DNA of 64,000 nucleotides from assembly GCA_947457465.1 (NCBI GenBank), contig CANGWB010000002.1:141433-205432 (forward strand). The letters run 5' to 3'. The notes under the pieces were generated by a model that saw only the letters and a list, made by a program, of their open reading frames with translations, was not told the origin of the DNA and searched no databases. The stretch is from Chitinophagaceae bacterium (GTDB lineage Bacteria; Bacteroidota; Bacteroidia; Chitinophagales; Chitinophagaceae). How positions within the stretch are numbered: the first letter of the stretch is position 1; every line of letters starts with the position of its first letter. A program made the position numbers and the translations under genes. Shown piece after piece: positions 27,709 through 36,430 of this stretch.

Positions 27709-28620
27709 TTAGAATTTATCAGGAAGGGAGAGGAAGGGGGATTTGCCGTCGGTGATGATGAGTTTGCTATTGTTGCTGTTCGATAAAGAGCGGAAGGCCT
27801 CGATCTGACGCAATTTCAAGATGGAAGGAGTGAGGGTTCGGTTGATGGTATCATTCGCGCGACGGGTAGCATCTGCCTCCACGCGCATGGCGTTGGCTTT
27901 ACCCTCTGCCTCGATCTCCAGTGTGCGTTTTTTAGCTTCTGCCTGGATGATAACGGCATTCTTTTCACCCTCTGCCTGAATACGGGCGATCTCTTTTTTA
28001 CCTTCTGCTTCAATGATCCGACGCTCGGCATCACGCTTTTCTCTTTCTTTCACAAACTCCATGCGCTGAGCATCCTGCTCGGCCTGCAGTTTTTCTTCGA
28101 TGGTGCGGGCCAGTCCGTCCGGCAGGCGGATACTTTTCATCAGCACATTATCAATGATGAATCCGGAGGGTTCCAGAATATCACTCATCTGCTTGCGAAT
28201 AGCTTGCTCGATCTGACCTCTTTCACCACTGTGCATGTCCTTGGCAAGGAATTTAGCTGTTATGTCTGCGGCTGCTGACCGGAATACGGGGAGGATCACT
28301 TCGCTTTCATAATTCAGACCGATGTTCTGAACGATCTTGGGGGCCGCCTCTGGTTTGATTCGATAGAGGATGGAGATCTCAGAGCGGATGGTAAGTCCCT
28401 CTTTGGATGGAAGATCAGGCTTTACTTCGATGTTCACCATCCGGGTTGGAACTTTAAGAATGGTTGTCGTGAAAAAGTTGAAAAACGCAGGTCCCTGCTC
28501 CACATACCTTGGGTCGATCTTTCCAAGGCGGCGTTTGACCCCCGCCTCTCCTTGCCGGATCACGGTGCAGGAAACTAATACTGCCGACAGCAGTAACAAC
28601 ATGCTAGTGGCTGATTTCAT
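27709..28620 (-). CDS. SPFH/prohibitin-like lipoprotein
   Basis: Prohibitin/stomatin-type (SPFH, band 7) protein, 303 aa from the ATG at 28620. The N-terminus is a lipoprotein signal (LLLLSAVLVSC, Cys near 19) instead of the usual membrane helix. The band-7 domain (about 25-190) includes GVKRRLGKIDPRYVEQGP and PSKEGLTIRSEISILYRI. A charged coiled coil (about 190-265) with repeated EAEGK/QAEGE units follows, and then a short C-terminal tail. SPFH proteins assemble into membrane rings that often restrain proteases. An alternative ATG at 28641 would add seven residues and spoil the signal. Confidence 0.88.
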   Translation of the reverse strand: MKSATSMLLLLSAVLVSCTVIRQGEAGVKRRLGKIDPRYVEQGPAFFNFFTTTILKVPTRMVNIEVKPDLPSKEGLTIRSEISILYRIKPEAAPKIVQNIGLNYESEVILPVFRSAAADITAKFLAKDMHSGERGQIEQAIRKQMSDILEPSGFIIDNVLMKSIRLPDGLARTIEEKLQAEQDAQRMEFVKEREKRDAERRIIEAEGKKEIARIQAEGEKNAVIIQAEAKKRTLEIEAEGKANAMRVEADATRRANDTINRTLTPSILKLRQIEAFRSLSNSNNSKLIITDGKSPFLSLPDKF

Positions 28621-28763
28621 GGTTTTTGGTTTTTGTCCCATCAGGAACGATGAATGATTGATTTACTAGATGGTAAAACAATCCTCGATGCATAGGGTTT
28701 TTATGCAATGTATTGGACGCCTCGCCTTAACAAGAGATTAACTAGGTTTACGGCCCTGTCTTT

Positions 28764-29483
28764 TCAACTCCAATCATACCGTTCATTCTGAACTTTTCCA
28801 TCCGGCCGCAGGGTGCTCCCCCGGATCGAAAAAACGGTATGCGCGGCTAAGTCTTCAGATGGGATCTCATGGCCGATCATCGCCTGGATATCGGTTGTTT
28901 TTATATTCGGCTCGATCCACCGGAGCGCCTGTTCCGGTGGCAGTAGCAAGGGCATCCGGAATTTATTGGCGCCATCATTATGGATATTGCGAAACAGTTC
29001 ATTACCCTCACGGGTGAGAATGGCAAAGGTTTCGGTGCGCGGATTATACAGGGCAGGGATTAGCAACAACTCTCCGGAAGCGAGACGAATATACCAGGGC
29101 ATTTTACGGGTACGCCCCTTGACTTTCTGGTGTTCATAAATACCGTCGGCGATCAGCAGGCATCGGTTGTTGATATATTGAAACCAAGCAGCATTATGCT
29201 CGAGTATGCGCTCCGATCGAGCATTAAAAAAACTATTTCCGTATTTCTGAAACTGATCGGGGCGGTCGATCATAAAATCAGCAATGAGTCCCCAGTGCAT
29301 GGGAACAACCTCCGGCGTATGGTCCTTCTCGATCAAGGTCCAACAGGCAGGTCGAGCATGCGCCTGTAAATGCGGCTGATCACAATCAGCATCCGCATAC
29401 TCTTTTTTGATCTTCACTCCCTTGATCATCTGCGGAAGTCCATTTGGTCCGAGCGCTGCTTTATATCCGATATCGACGCACAT
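28764..29483 (-). CDS. SRAP-domain abasic-site crosslinking protein (YedK/HMCES family)
   Basis: SOS-response-associated peptidase family protein, 239 aa. Characterised members use the N-terminal Cys (exposed after Met removal) to form a stable DNA-protein crosslink with abasic sites in single-stranded DNA. I place the start at the ATG at 29483 because it yields Met-Cys (MCVDIG) at the N-terminus. Other family marks are PMHWGLIADFM, FNARSE (Asn and Glu), LLIADGIYE, and an IH...FRMPLLL segment in which a few residues are inserted between the His and RMP. It is divergent from the GH53 gene. Confidence 0.88.
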   Translation of the reverse strand: MCVDIGYKAALGPNGLPQMIKGVKIKKEYADADCDQPHLQAHARPACWTLIEKDHTPEVVPMHWGLIADFMIDRPDQFQKYGNSFFNARSERILEHNAAWFQYINNRCLLIADGIYEHQKVKGRTRKMPWYIRLASGELLLIPALYNPRTETFAILTREGNELFRNIHNDGANKFRMPLLLPPEQALRWIEPNIKTTDIQAMIGHEIPSEDLAAHTVFSIRGSTLRPDGKVQNERYDWS

Positions 29484-29550
29484 GGTCGTAAAGCTAGGGA
29501 ATGGTATACTACCTTGTGTAAGATTTGTCTTGAACGTCCAAACTTGAGTT

Positions 29551-29571
29551 GATTTCATTAGATTTGAAATC
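29551..29571 (+). promoter_or_regulatory. Inverted repeat with TAGATTTG box before the GH53 gene
   Basis: GATTTCA (29551-29557) and TGAAATC (29565-29571) form a perfect 7-bp inverted repeat ending directly at the ATG. It contains TAGATTTG (29559-29566), a match to the Bacteroidota -7 box TAnnTTTG. No clear -33 TTG lies at the right distance, so this may be an operator or a promoter giving a near-leaderless transcript. Confidence 0.35.
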
Positions 29572-30579
29572 ATGCATTCGTTTCGGTACTTACTATTTCT
29601 GGTCTTGGTCGTTTCCTGTGGGGCGAGGCATTCAGATTTACCCAAAAAACGTGCCTGGGTAAAAGGCGCTGATATCAGCTGGGTGACTGAAATGGAGTCG
29701 GCAGGAATGAAATTTTATACGGCTTCCGGTAGCGAAAGAGATCCATTTGTTTTAATGAAGGAATTGGGCATGGAGGTTATACGATTGCGGGTATGGGTTG
29801 ACCCCATCAACCGTTGGTCCGGAAAGGAAGATGTATTGGCCAAAGCCATTCGGGCAAAGCAGCATGGTTTCAAATTGCTCATTAATTTTCATTACAGTGA
29901 TTTCTGGGCCGATCCCGGACAACAAAATCCCCCCGCAGCTTGGCGGAATCATAGTGTCGTGGAAATGAAAGAAGCGATCCGTTTACACACCCGGGAAATC
30001 TTATTGGCTTTAAAGGAGCAAGGCATCACCCCCCAGTGGGTACAGGTAGGGAATGAGACAAATGATGGAATGTTATGGCCACTGGGAAAAGCATCCGTTT
30101 CAATGGGTAATTATGCAGCCTTTTTCCAATCCGGCTATGATGCCGTTAAATCGGTGGATCCCTCGATTCAAGTGATGATTCATATTTCCAATGGGTTTGA
30201 TCAGGAATTGTTTCGATGGAATCTCGACGGGTTAAAATTACATGGCGCAAAATGGGATCTGGTTGGTATGTCTCTTTATCCATCTGCTTCCAATTGGGCA
30301 GAACTTAATCAGCAATGCTTTTCAAATATGCAAGCCATCGTTTCTCGCTATCAAACGCCCGTGATGGTATGTGAAGTTGGGATGCCTTCCGATCAACCGG
30401 ATGCTTGCTACTCCTTTTTGAGCGACCTGATGGAAAAAATAGACCGAATGCCCCAGGGCCAGGGGCTCGGCGTGCTTTATTGGGAGCCGCAATGTTATGG
30501 CAACTGGAAAGGTTATACGTTAGGTGCATTCGATCCATCCGGCCGACCGACCCGCGCAATGCAGGCATTCGCCCGATAA
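29572..30579 (+). CDS. GH53 arabinogalactan endo-1,4-beta-galactosidase (lipoprotein)
   Basis: Glycoside hydrolase family 53 enzyme of 335 aa, expected to cut beta-1,4-galactan side chains of pectin. A lipoprotein signal (LVLVVSC, Cys near 16) anchors it. The clan GH-A barrel shows GADISWVTEME at the start, RLRVWVDP, NFHYSDFWADPGQQ, the acid/base Glu162 in QVGNE and the nucleophile Glu268 in MVCEVGM, then GVLYWEPQCYGNW near the end. Length and motifs match the family fully. No SusCD pair lies beside it. Confidence 0.94.
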   Translation: MHSFRYLLFLVLVVSCGARHSDLPKKRAWVKGADISWVTEMESAGMKFYTASGSERDPFVLMKELGMEVIRLRVWVDPINRWSGKEDVLAKAIRAKQHGFKLLINFHYSDFWADPGQQNPPAAWRNHSVVEMKEAIRLHTREILLALKEQGITPQWVQVGNETNDGMLWPLGKASVSMGNYAAFFQSGYDAVKSVDPSIQVMIHISNGFDQELFRWNLDGLKLHGAKWDLVGMSLYPSASNWAELNQQCFSNMQAIVSRYQTPVMVCEVGMPSDQPDACYSFLSDLMEKIDRMPQGQGLGVLYWEPQCYGNWKGYTLGAFDPSGRPTRAMQAFAR

Positions 30580-30612
30580 ATGGCTTCAGATGAGTAACGA
30601 CAAATAATTCCT

Positions 30613-31320
30613 ATGACCAACCTCAACATCGACAATTACCTAGACACGCACTATATCCATCGAAGTAACTGGCTGCGGGCGGCTGTACTCGGGGCCAATG
30701 ATGGCATCATCTCTATCTCCAGTCTCGCGATCGGCGTAGCCGCCGCCAGCTCTTCCCGCGAGCCGATCTTGTTGGCGACTGTAGCCGGACTGGTTGCCGG
30801 TGCACTCTCCATGGCTGCTGGCGAATATGTATCCGTCAGCTCTCAAACCGATATCGAAAAAGCAGACATCGAGCGCGAAAAAAAAGAGTTGGAAGAGATG
30901 CCTGCCGAAGAAATGCAAATATTGGCAGAGATCTATGAGCGCCGCGGACTGAAAAAAGAAACAGCCCTGCAGGTGGCTAAAGAACTAACAGAAACAGATG
31001 CATTAGGCGCACACGTACGTGATGAATTGGGCATCACAGAGCTTACACAGGCCAACCCTATCCAGGCAGCTCTTGCCTCGGGAGCTGCATTCACGGCCGG
31101 CGGATTCTTGCCGCTGATGGTTGCCTTGCTGGCGCCGGTGCCATTGATGGAATATGCCCTTTATGTAGTCACGATCATGGCACTGGTGGTGCTGGGTGCA
31201 GTTTCCGCCCGTACCGGCGGATCCAGTTCAAAAAAAGCTATTATTCGAATTGTGATCTGGGGTACCATCGCGATGGGACTATCCGCCCTCGTCGGTTATT
31301 TGTTCGGCGTGAGAGTCTAA
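30613..31320 (+). CDS. VIT1/CCC1-family transporter
   Basis: A 235-residue inner-membrane protein of the VIT1/CCC1 (vacuolar iron transporter-like) family, thought to move Fe2+/Mn2+ in exchange for protons. Family marks are WLRAAVLGANDGIISISSL near residue 20 and AGALSMAAGEYVSVSSQTD near 60, then a cytoplasmic charged loop (EREKKELEEMPAEE), and three C-terminal membrane helices. Followed 11 nt later by an acetyltransferase gene. Confidence 0.92.
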   Translation: MTNLNIDNYLDTHYIHRSNWLRAAVLGANDGIISISSLAIGVAAASSSREPILLATVAGLVAGALSMAAGEYVSVSSQTDIEKADIEREKKELEEMPAEEMQILAEIYERRGLKKETALQVAKELTETDALGAHVRDELGITELTQANPIQAALASGAAFTAGGFLPLMVALLAPVPLMEYALYVVTIMALVVLGAVSARTGGSSSKKAIIRIVIWGTIAMGLSALVGYLFGVRV

Positions 31321-31331
31321 CGCATTACGAC

Positions 31332-31844
31332 ATGAAAACCATCACCGCCGATCTCAAGGATGTTCCGGCAATAGAAAATCTCATTAACCGGGCCTATCGT
31401 TCCAAGGATGGAGCGAGTAGCTGGACTAACGAAGCGCATTTACTGGAGGGTAATCGAACCGACCCAGATCATTTGAGAGAACTGATCGAGACGCCCAACA
31501 ATATGATCTTGTTATGTTGTTCATCGAATGATGAATTGATAGGATCCGTTCATCTAATCCGAAGCAAGGATCACTTGTATTTCGGAATGCTGGCCGTTGA
31601 TCCGGTGTATCAGTCCAAGGGTGTCGGACGATTTCTATTAGAGTCTGCCAAAGAATTTGCCGGCTCCAACGGATTAAGCCAAATCAATCTGACCGTTCTG
31701 TCCACGCGACAAGAGTTGATCGACTGGTATACCCGGTCCGGTTTCAGGATTGTTCAAAAGGATCTGCCTTTCCCAAATACGGAACGTTTTGGAAAACCGA
31801 GAATGCAATTAAGCCTTGTGAAAATGGCTTGGGATGCTCCATAG
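31332..31844 (+). CDS. GNAT-family N-acetyltransferase
   Basis: A 170-residue cytoplasmic acetyl-CoA-dependent acetyltransferase. The core is FGMLAVDPVYQSKGVGRFLL, the acetyl-CoA pyrophosphate-binding loop (Q/SKGVGR), preceded by LIGSVHLI and followed by INLTVLSTRQELIDWYTRSGF. Likely co-transcribed with the VIT1/CCC1 gene (11-nt gap). Substrate unknown. Confidence 0.88.
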   Translation: MKTITADLKDVPAIENLINRAYRSKDGASSWTNEAHLLEGNRTDPDHLRELIETPNNMILLCCSSNDELIGSVHLIRSKDHLYFGMLAVDPVYQSKGVGRFLLESAKEFAGSNGLSQINLTVLSTRQELIDWYTRSGFRIVQKDLPFPNTERFGKPRMQLSLVKMAWDAP

Positions 31845-31893
31845 GAGGGATGACTAAATATAAAGTTCACTCCAATGAATCAGTAGCTGATGT

Positions 31894-34356
31894 CTAATCG
31901 TTGCCTTCAATTGTTCTTTCAAAAAAGAAGGGCTTGCCCGTAGTGGTCATGCCCTCCGCGACGATCCGAAATCGTTTGGTGCGGTCGTTGTTGTAAAACC
32001 GGATCGGGATCTGTTTTCGATCGTTACTTAAAAAGATATTTGGACGCCAATCCAATGTAACACGTCCATCCGGTTTGTTCTGCGCAGAAGGATCGATATC
32101 GTAACGTGGGATGGGGAAAGGACTGATTGTAGAATAGCCGGAGTACGTAGCCGCTGATCCATTGGTTTCCCGAAGAAGATCCGGCTTCTTCGTATAGATG
32201 GCGAGTGCTCCACCCGGACCACCACCCGGAGCTGCCGTAAAACTGCTGAAGATCTTCACCAACGCGATCTCCGCAGCAGGGATGGTGAGTAAGATGTCGG
32301 CATCGGTTTCGATCTCATTCAAGTAGATCACCATCGGAATATTTCCCATACTACTGGCACTGGGCATTTGCCTGAAAAAGATGCGATATTTCGTAGGGTC
32401 GTTTCTCATATCCCCACTGATATCTGGTGGTGGGCGCGAATAGTCAGGTTCCATTACCTGCAAGCCCGGTACCCGAAACCGCAAGTATTCGAAAATGTTC
32501 GGATACACATTCGCTTCATCGGTATTCACCAGGTCGATCACCCGCTCCACAAAGGCATCCGTGTCAAATGCACCAGTAGTGTATTCCTCCTGTAGTTTTT
32601 CCAAGGGGGATTTAGATCTTGTTTTGATCGTCACTTCCTCCAACGTCAAGCCCTCTGCCTTCCGAATGATGTCTTCGTAGTCTTTCATCCAACTTAGGTC
32701 GGATGGCGTATCATCTGGGATCCTGTTTGTCAAACGGTAGCTCTCCCAACCTGCGGGCCCAACCAAATTTTGTATTGAATCTTGAGATAGCCGAATGTCA
32801 ATGAATCGGGGTTTCTTTTTTATTCGCTGCTCTGCGAAGAATAGACGCGCCCGACCGAAGAATAATAATGAATCGATGCTGAATCGTCCGGCGGGGTCCG
32901 TTTCAGTAAATAAGATCTGACTTCTCATTTTGTTTCCGGACAATACTGCCATCAACTGACTGTTCGCTAGTGGCTGACGAGTTCCTCGTAATAAGGCCTG
33001 TCCTTGTATAGTGATGAATCCTTTCTTTTTGGCATTTCCTGCTACCGGTTTCAGGTCATCAGCAAAGTCTCGCATTTCCTTGTGTGTCAGCATCAGCAGA
33101 TCCAGCCCTACATCTGCGCTATCTTTCGTGGTTTTGAAATACCAATCGGGTTGAAATACCTTATCTAATATCCCAGTCGTAAGTAATACCCGGCTCAGTA
33201 GTGATGGCTGACGGTATATGCCACCGTCCATTTCTGCATCGGTAATCGATATTGAACAAGATCCCTGCAAGGAGTCCGGCATCTGGATTGTCCATCTGTT
33301 TTTTCCTTTCGGTAAAATGGAGAGGGTATCTACTCGAAGTGAAATAGGGAGCCTATATTCTTCATTGTTTACAAAAACGTTTCTGCGTGATAGAGTAAGG
33401 CCATCTTCACTCAATACGCTTATGTGCAGCACACCGGAGCTTAACTGTTTTGTTTTTAGGACACCTTGTATGAGGTCTACATTTTTAGATAGCGGTTGCT
33501 TGAACACTTCCTGACCATTCATCAGTCCGGAAAGCCAAACTCCTTTTTTAGATTCATTCTTTTCCTTTCGCTTGATGTCAAAAAGAAACCCCTCGGGGTG
33601 GTTGATCAGCGAAAGGCTGGTGCCCGCTGGTAGTACTTCCGGTAATGCCTGGCGGAATTTCCGATCAGCCACTTGCCATTCAGCGTAGTATATCTTACCG
33701 ATCTCAGGGGTAAGCATAAAATCGCCCATACCCCGACTCCAACTACTGAACGTGGTAACGAGTTGACCTTTCTGGTCGAGTATCCGCCCACTTATATTTT
33801 GAGGGTTATTGTATCGATCGGTGGCTTTGAATGCGATCAGCGTTTCAATACCATCGATCAACTGATCGCTCTCCGGATGAAAAGCTACAACGACACTGTC
33901 ATTGCTTGATGGGATGTTGTTTTTAGAGGGGATCTGGTTACCAAGGATATAAAGATGACAGCTGAAAAAAGCTAGACTCGGTTCCTCCGTAAAGGCGCGC
34001 ATCCGATACCATCCGGTTGGAAGTTCTTTAGGAATCGCAAGTTGTCCCTCTGTAACGCCCAGCACCAGCGGATACTTTACGCGTACGATGGCGGAGTCCA
34101 GTTGCAAGAGTTCGACCTGCAGGGTTGATCCAATGGGTTTGCCTTCCGAGTCCAAGACATACGCATTGAACCAAATGGTTTCACCTCTTCCGTAAACCGG
34201 TTTATCTAATTGAAGGTGTATGCCTGGCCTGGTTGCTGCGACTTCAGTAAGGGATGACTGCGCTGAGGCGGATAATGAACCTATGATCACGAATCCGCTG
34301 GCAAGAATGCATCGGATGAATAATTTATATAGAGGAATCTGTAGCGGATGAAGCAT
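31894..34356 (-). CDS. Exported MG2-like / TonB-plug-like protein
   Basis: A large exported protein (820 aa from the ATG at 34356), signal peptide ending SASAQ. The N-terminal domain, with IHLQLDKPVYGRGETIWFNAY, looks like the MG2 domain of alpha-2-macroglobulin-like Bacteroidota proteins. The C-terminal third has a plug-like region with YLRFRVPGLQVM and IPMVIYLNEIE. I see no 22-strand barrel, so it is not a full receptor. An alternative ATG at 34398 overlaps the stop of the upstream gamma-glutamyltransferase gene (ATGGTAG), so the genes are translationally linked either way. Function unknown. Confidence 0.75.
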   Translation of the reverse strand: MLHPLQIPLYKLFIRCILASGFVIIGSLSASAQSSLTEVAATRPGIHLQLDKPVYGRGETIWFNAYVLDSEGKPIGSTLQVELLQLDSAIVRVKYPLVLGVTEGQLAIPKELPTGWYRMRAFTEEPSLAFFSCHLYILGNQIPSKNNIPSSNDSVVVAFHPESDQLIDGIETLIAFKATDRYNNPQNISGRILDQKGQLVTTFSSWSRGMGDFMLTPEIGKIYYAEWQVADRKFRQALPEVLPAGTSLSLINHPEGFLFDIKRKEKNESKKGVWLSGLMNGQEVFKQPLSKNVDLIQGVLKTKQLSSGVLHISVLSEDGLTLSRRNVFVNNEEYRLPISLRVDTLSILPKGKNRWTIQMPDSLQGSCSISITDAEMDGGIYRQPSLLSRVLLTTGILDKVFQPDWYFKTTKDSADVGLDLLMLTHKEMRDFADDLKPVAGNAKKKGFITIQGQALLRGTRQPLANSQLMAVLSGNKMRSQILFTETDPAGRFSIDSLLFFGRARLFFAEQRIKKKPRFIDIRLSQDSIQNLVGPAGWESYRLTNRIPDDTPSDLSWMKDYEDIIRKAEGLTLEEVTIKTRSKSPLEKLQEEYTTGAFDTDAFVERVIDLVNTDEANVYPNIFEYLRFRVPGLQVMEPDYSRPPPDISGDMRNDPTKYRIFFRQMPSASSMGNIPMVIYLNEIETDADILLTIPAAEIALVKIFSSFTAAPGGGPGGALAIYTKKPDLLRETNGSAATYSGYSTISPFPIPRYDIDPSAQNKPDGRVTLDWRPNIFLSNDRKQIPIRFYNNDRTKRFRIVAEGMTTTGKPFFFERTIEGND

Positions 34357-34391
34357 AACGGTAAAGTTCCGCAATCCTCGCTTACCAACCG

Positions 34392-36290
34392 CTACCATCC
34401 GATCCCATAATCCTCGCCGTGATTACTCGATCCACCCCAAAAAGATCCGTGCTTCCAGTCGAAATAGAGCGCATTGATCGGGCCGGAGGTTCTTTCCTCA
34501 AAACTCATCTTGTATCCCATCGATCTGAGTTTCTCCCGAACCGATGCCGGTGTTTTGTCTGACAAAAGAATATTACCCGCACGAGGCTTGCGGTCATCGA
34601 TCTTGTTTCCGCCCAGCGACAACCACAATTGATTTGTATTGATGTTCGCCGCCTCGGAAGCTTGCTGCACCGTCATCCCGAACTCCGCCATATTCAGGAA
34701 GAACTGCAATAAGTTCTGATCCTGTGTATCCCCTCCCTGTACGCCAAAACAGAGATAGGGTTTGCCATCTTTCATGGCAAGGGTGGGGGTGAGCGTTACA
34801 CGAGGTCTTTTGCCGGGGGTTACTACATTATATGGATTGAGCGTTGAGTCCAGTACAAAACTCTGCATACGCTGACTCATCCCAACGCCGGTGTTACCGG
34901 CTATGCAAGCAGGGATCCAGCCACCACTGGGTGTAATGGAAACGATCCAGCCCTCTTTATCGGCTGCTTCTACGGTTGTTGTGCCGCGCCAGAGCCTGTC
35001 TTGGTACAGCTCTTCGACCATTGCTACACCGCTCGTATCATGTGCCGGTGCAAAATTTCTGTTATCATTTTTCCCATCCGGAGCGAATCTTTTTTTCAGC
35101 AGCTCTGCATAAGGATTTGTTTTTCCTTCGAAGGGGTAGGGGTCACCCGGACCGATCAGCGAGTCATTCTGATTTGGGTTGATCAGCGCAGCCCGTTGTT
35201 TCGCATATGCTTTGCTGAGTAGTCCCTGCATCGGCTCTTTCGGCTCGAAATACGGATCGCCGTAATAGAAATCCCGGTCTGCAAAAGCCATACTCATCGC
35301 CTGGTAGATCGTATGGATGTAAGAAGGACTGTTATAGCCCATCGATTTAAGATCGAAATTCTCCAAGATGTTCAATGCTTGTAACATCGACGGGCCTTGT
35401 GTCCATTGTTGCATCTTGTATACATCGATCCCTTTGTAATTGACTTGCATCGGCTCCTCTTCGATCGGCTTCCAATTGGCCAGATCTGCTTTTGTGATCA
35501 ATCCGCCCTGCTCCTGACAACCTCTTACAAATTCATCGGCAATATCCCCTTTATAAAAACGATCGTATGCCGCCATGATCGCTGCTTTACGTGAAGCTCC
35601 TTTTTTCAATGCCTGTTTTTCAGCTTCAACCATTTTTGTCAAGGTATTCAGTAAGTCGCTTTGCACGAAGATCTCGCCGGCCTCCGGGGCTTCTCTTTTC
35701 TCGCCGAGGTGTGGCAGCAATACTTTTTTACTGTAGGGCCACTGTTTGATTATATTTTTTTGACGTTCGATGCTATTGGCTGTTTGTGCATCGATGGGAT
35801 ATCCGGCGGCCATCTCCATGGCAGGCGCTAATATCTCCTGCAAGGATTTGGTTCCATACTTGGCCAGCATGTGGCAAAGTCCGCCCGGCGTACCGGGGGT
35901 AGTAGCAGCAAGCGGACCGTATTCAGGAGGAAACTCATATCCCTTACTCTTGAAAAACGCTGCCGTTGCGCCCGATGGGGCTACACCCATGGCGTTGAGG
36001 CTGATAACTTTTTTTGTCTTCGGGTTGTAGATCAAGGCCTGTGTTTCACCACCCCAACTGAGTACGTCCCACATTGTACAGGTGGCCGCCAACATCGCAC
36101 AAGCTGCATCGACGGCATTGCCGCCATCTTGGAAAACTCTCGCACCGGCTGTAGCCGCCAAAGGTTTACCTGTGATGGCCATCCAATGCTTGGCGTGTAA
36201 GGGTGGTTTTTGTGTGCGTTGGGCTATGATCGGAGACAGGGAAAAGAAGCTGGTGGTGACTAGCAGCAATGTATTAATATGGAATTTCAT
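34392..36290 (-). CDS. ggt: Gamma-glutamyltransferase family protein (exported)
   Basis: Ntn-hydrolase of the gamma-glutamyltranspeptidase family, 632 aa, signal peptide ending PIIAQ. Family features are ATAGARVFQDGGNAVDAACAM near residue 50, GGETQALIYNPKTKKV and YGPLAATTPGTPGGL. The small-subunit start should be near the Thr run in RGTTTVEAADKEGWIVS (about residues 433-437), where autocleavage would expose the nucleophilic Thr. PRVTLTPTLAMKDGKPYLCF follows. The usual TTH-S motif is TTTVEA here, so substrate use may differ from classic glutathione hydrolases. The start at 36290 gives the best signal; one at 36299 is possible. Confidence 0.88.
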   Translation of the reverse strand: MKFHINTLLLVTTSFFSLSPIIAQRTQKPPLHAKHWMAITGKPLAATAGARVFQDGGNAVDAACAMLAATCTMWDVLSWGGETQALIYNPKTKKVISLNAMGVAPSGATAAFFKSKGYEFPPEYGPLAATTPGTPGGLCHMLAKYGTKSLQEILAPAMEMAAGYPIDAQTANSIERQKNIIKQWPYSKKVLLPHLGEKREAPEAGEIFVQSDLLNTLTKMVEAEKQALKKGASRKAAIMAAYDRFYKGDIADEFVRGCQEQGGLITKADLANWKPIEEEPMQVNYKGIDVYKMQQWTQGPSMLQALNILENFDLKSMGYNSPSYIHTIYQAMSMAFADRDFYYGDPYFEPKEPMQGLLSKAYAKQRAALINPNQNDSLIGPGDPYPFEGKTNPYAELLKKRFAPDGKNDNRNFAPAHDTSGVAMVEELYQDRLWRGTTTVEAADKEGWIVSITPSGGWIPACIAGNTGVGMSQRMQSFVLDSTLNPYNVVTPGKRPRVTLTPTLAMKDGKPYLCFGVQGGDTQDQNLLQFFLNMAEFGMTVQQASEAANINTNQLWLSLGGNKIDDRKPRAGNILLSDKTPASVREKLRSMGYKMSFEERTSGPINALYFDWKHGSFWGGSSNHGEDYGIGW

Positions 36291-36430
36291 GGAGATCATA
36301 CTTGGTTTGTTGGACTTAAATTTAAATACGCGTGGAATATTTTTTAAAGTTACTCCAGGGAATTATCTTGTACACATAATTTAGTCTGTTAATTCACCAT
36401 CGGTTACTGCGATTCGTTAAATAAAGCCCA

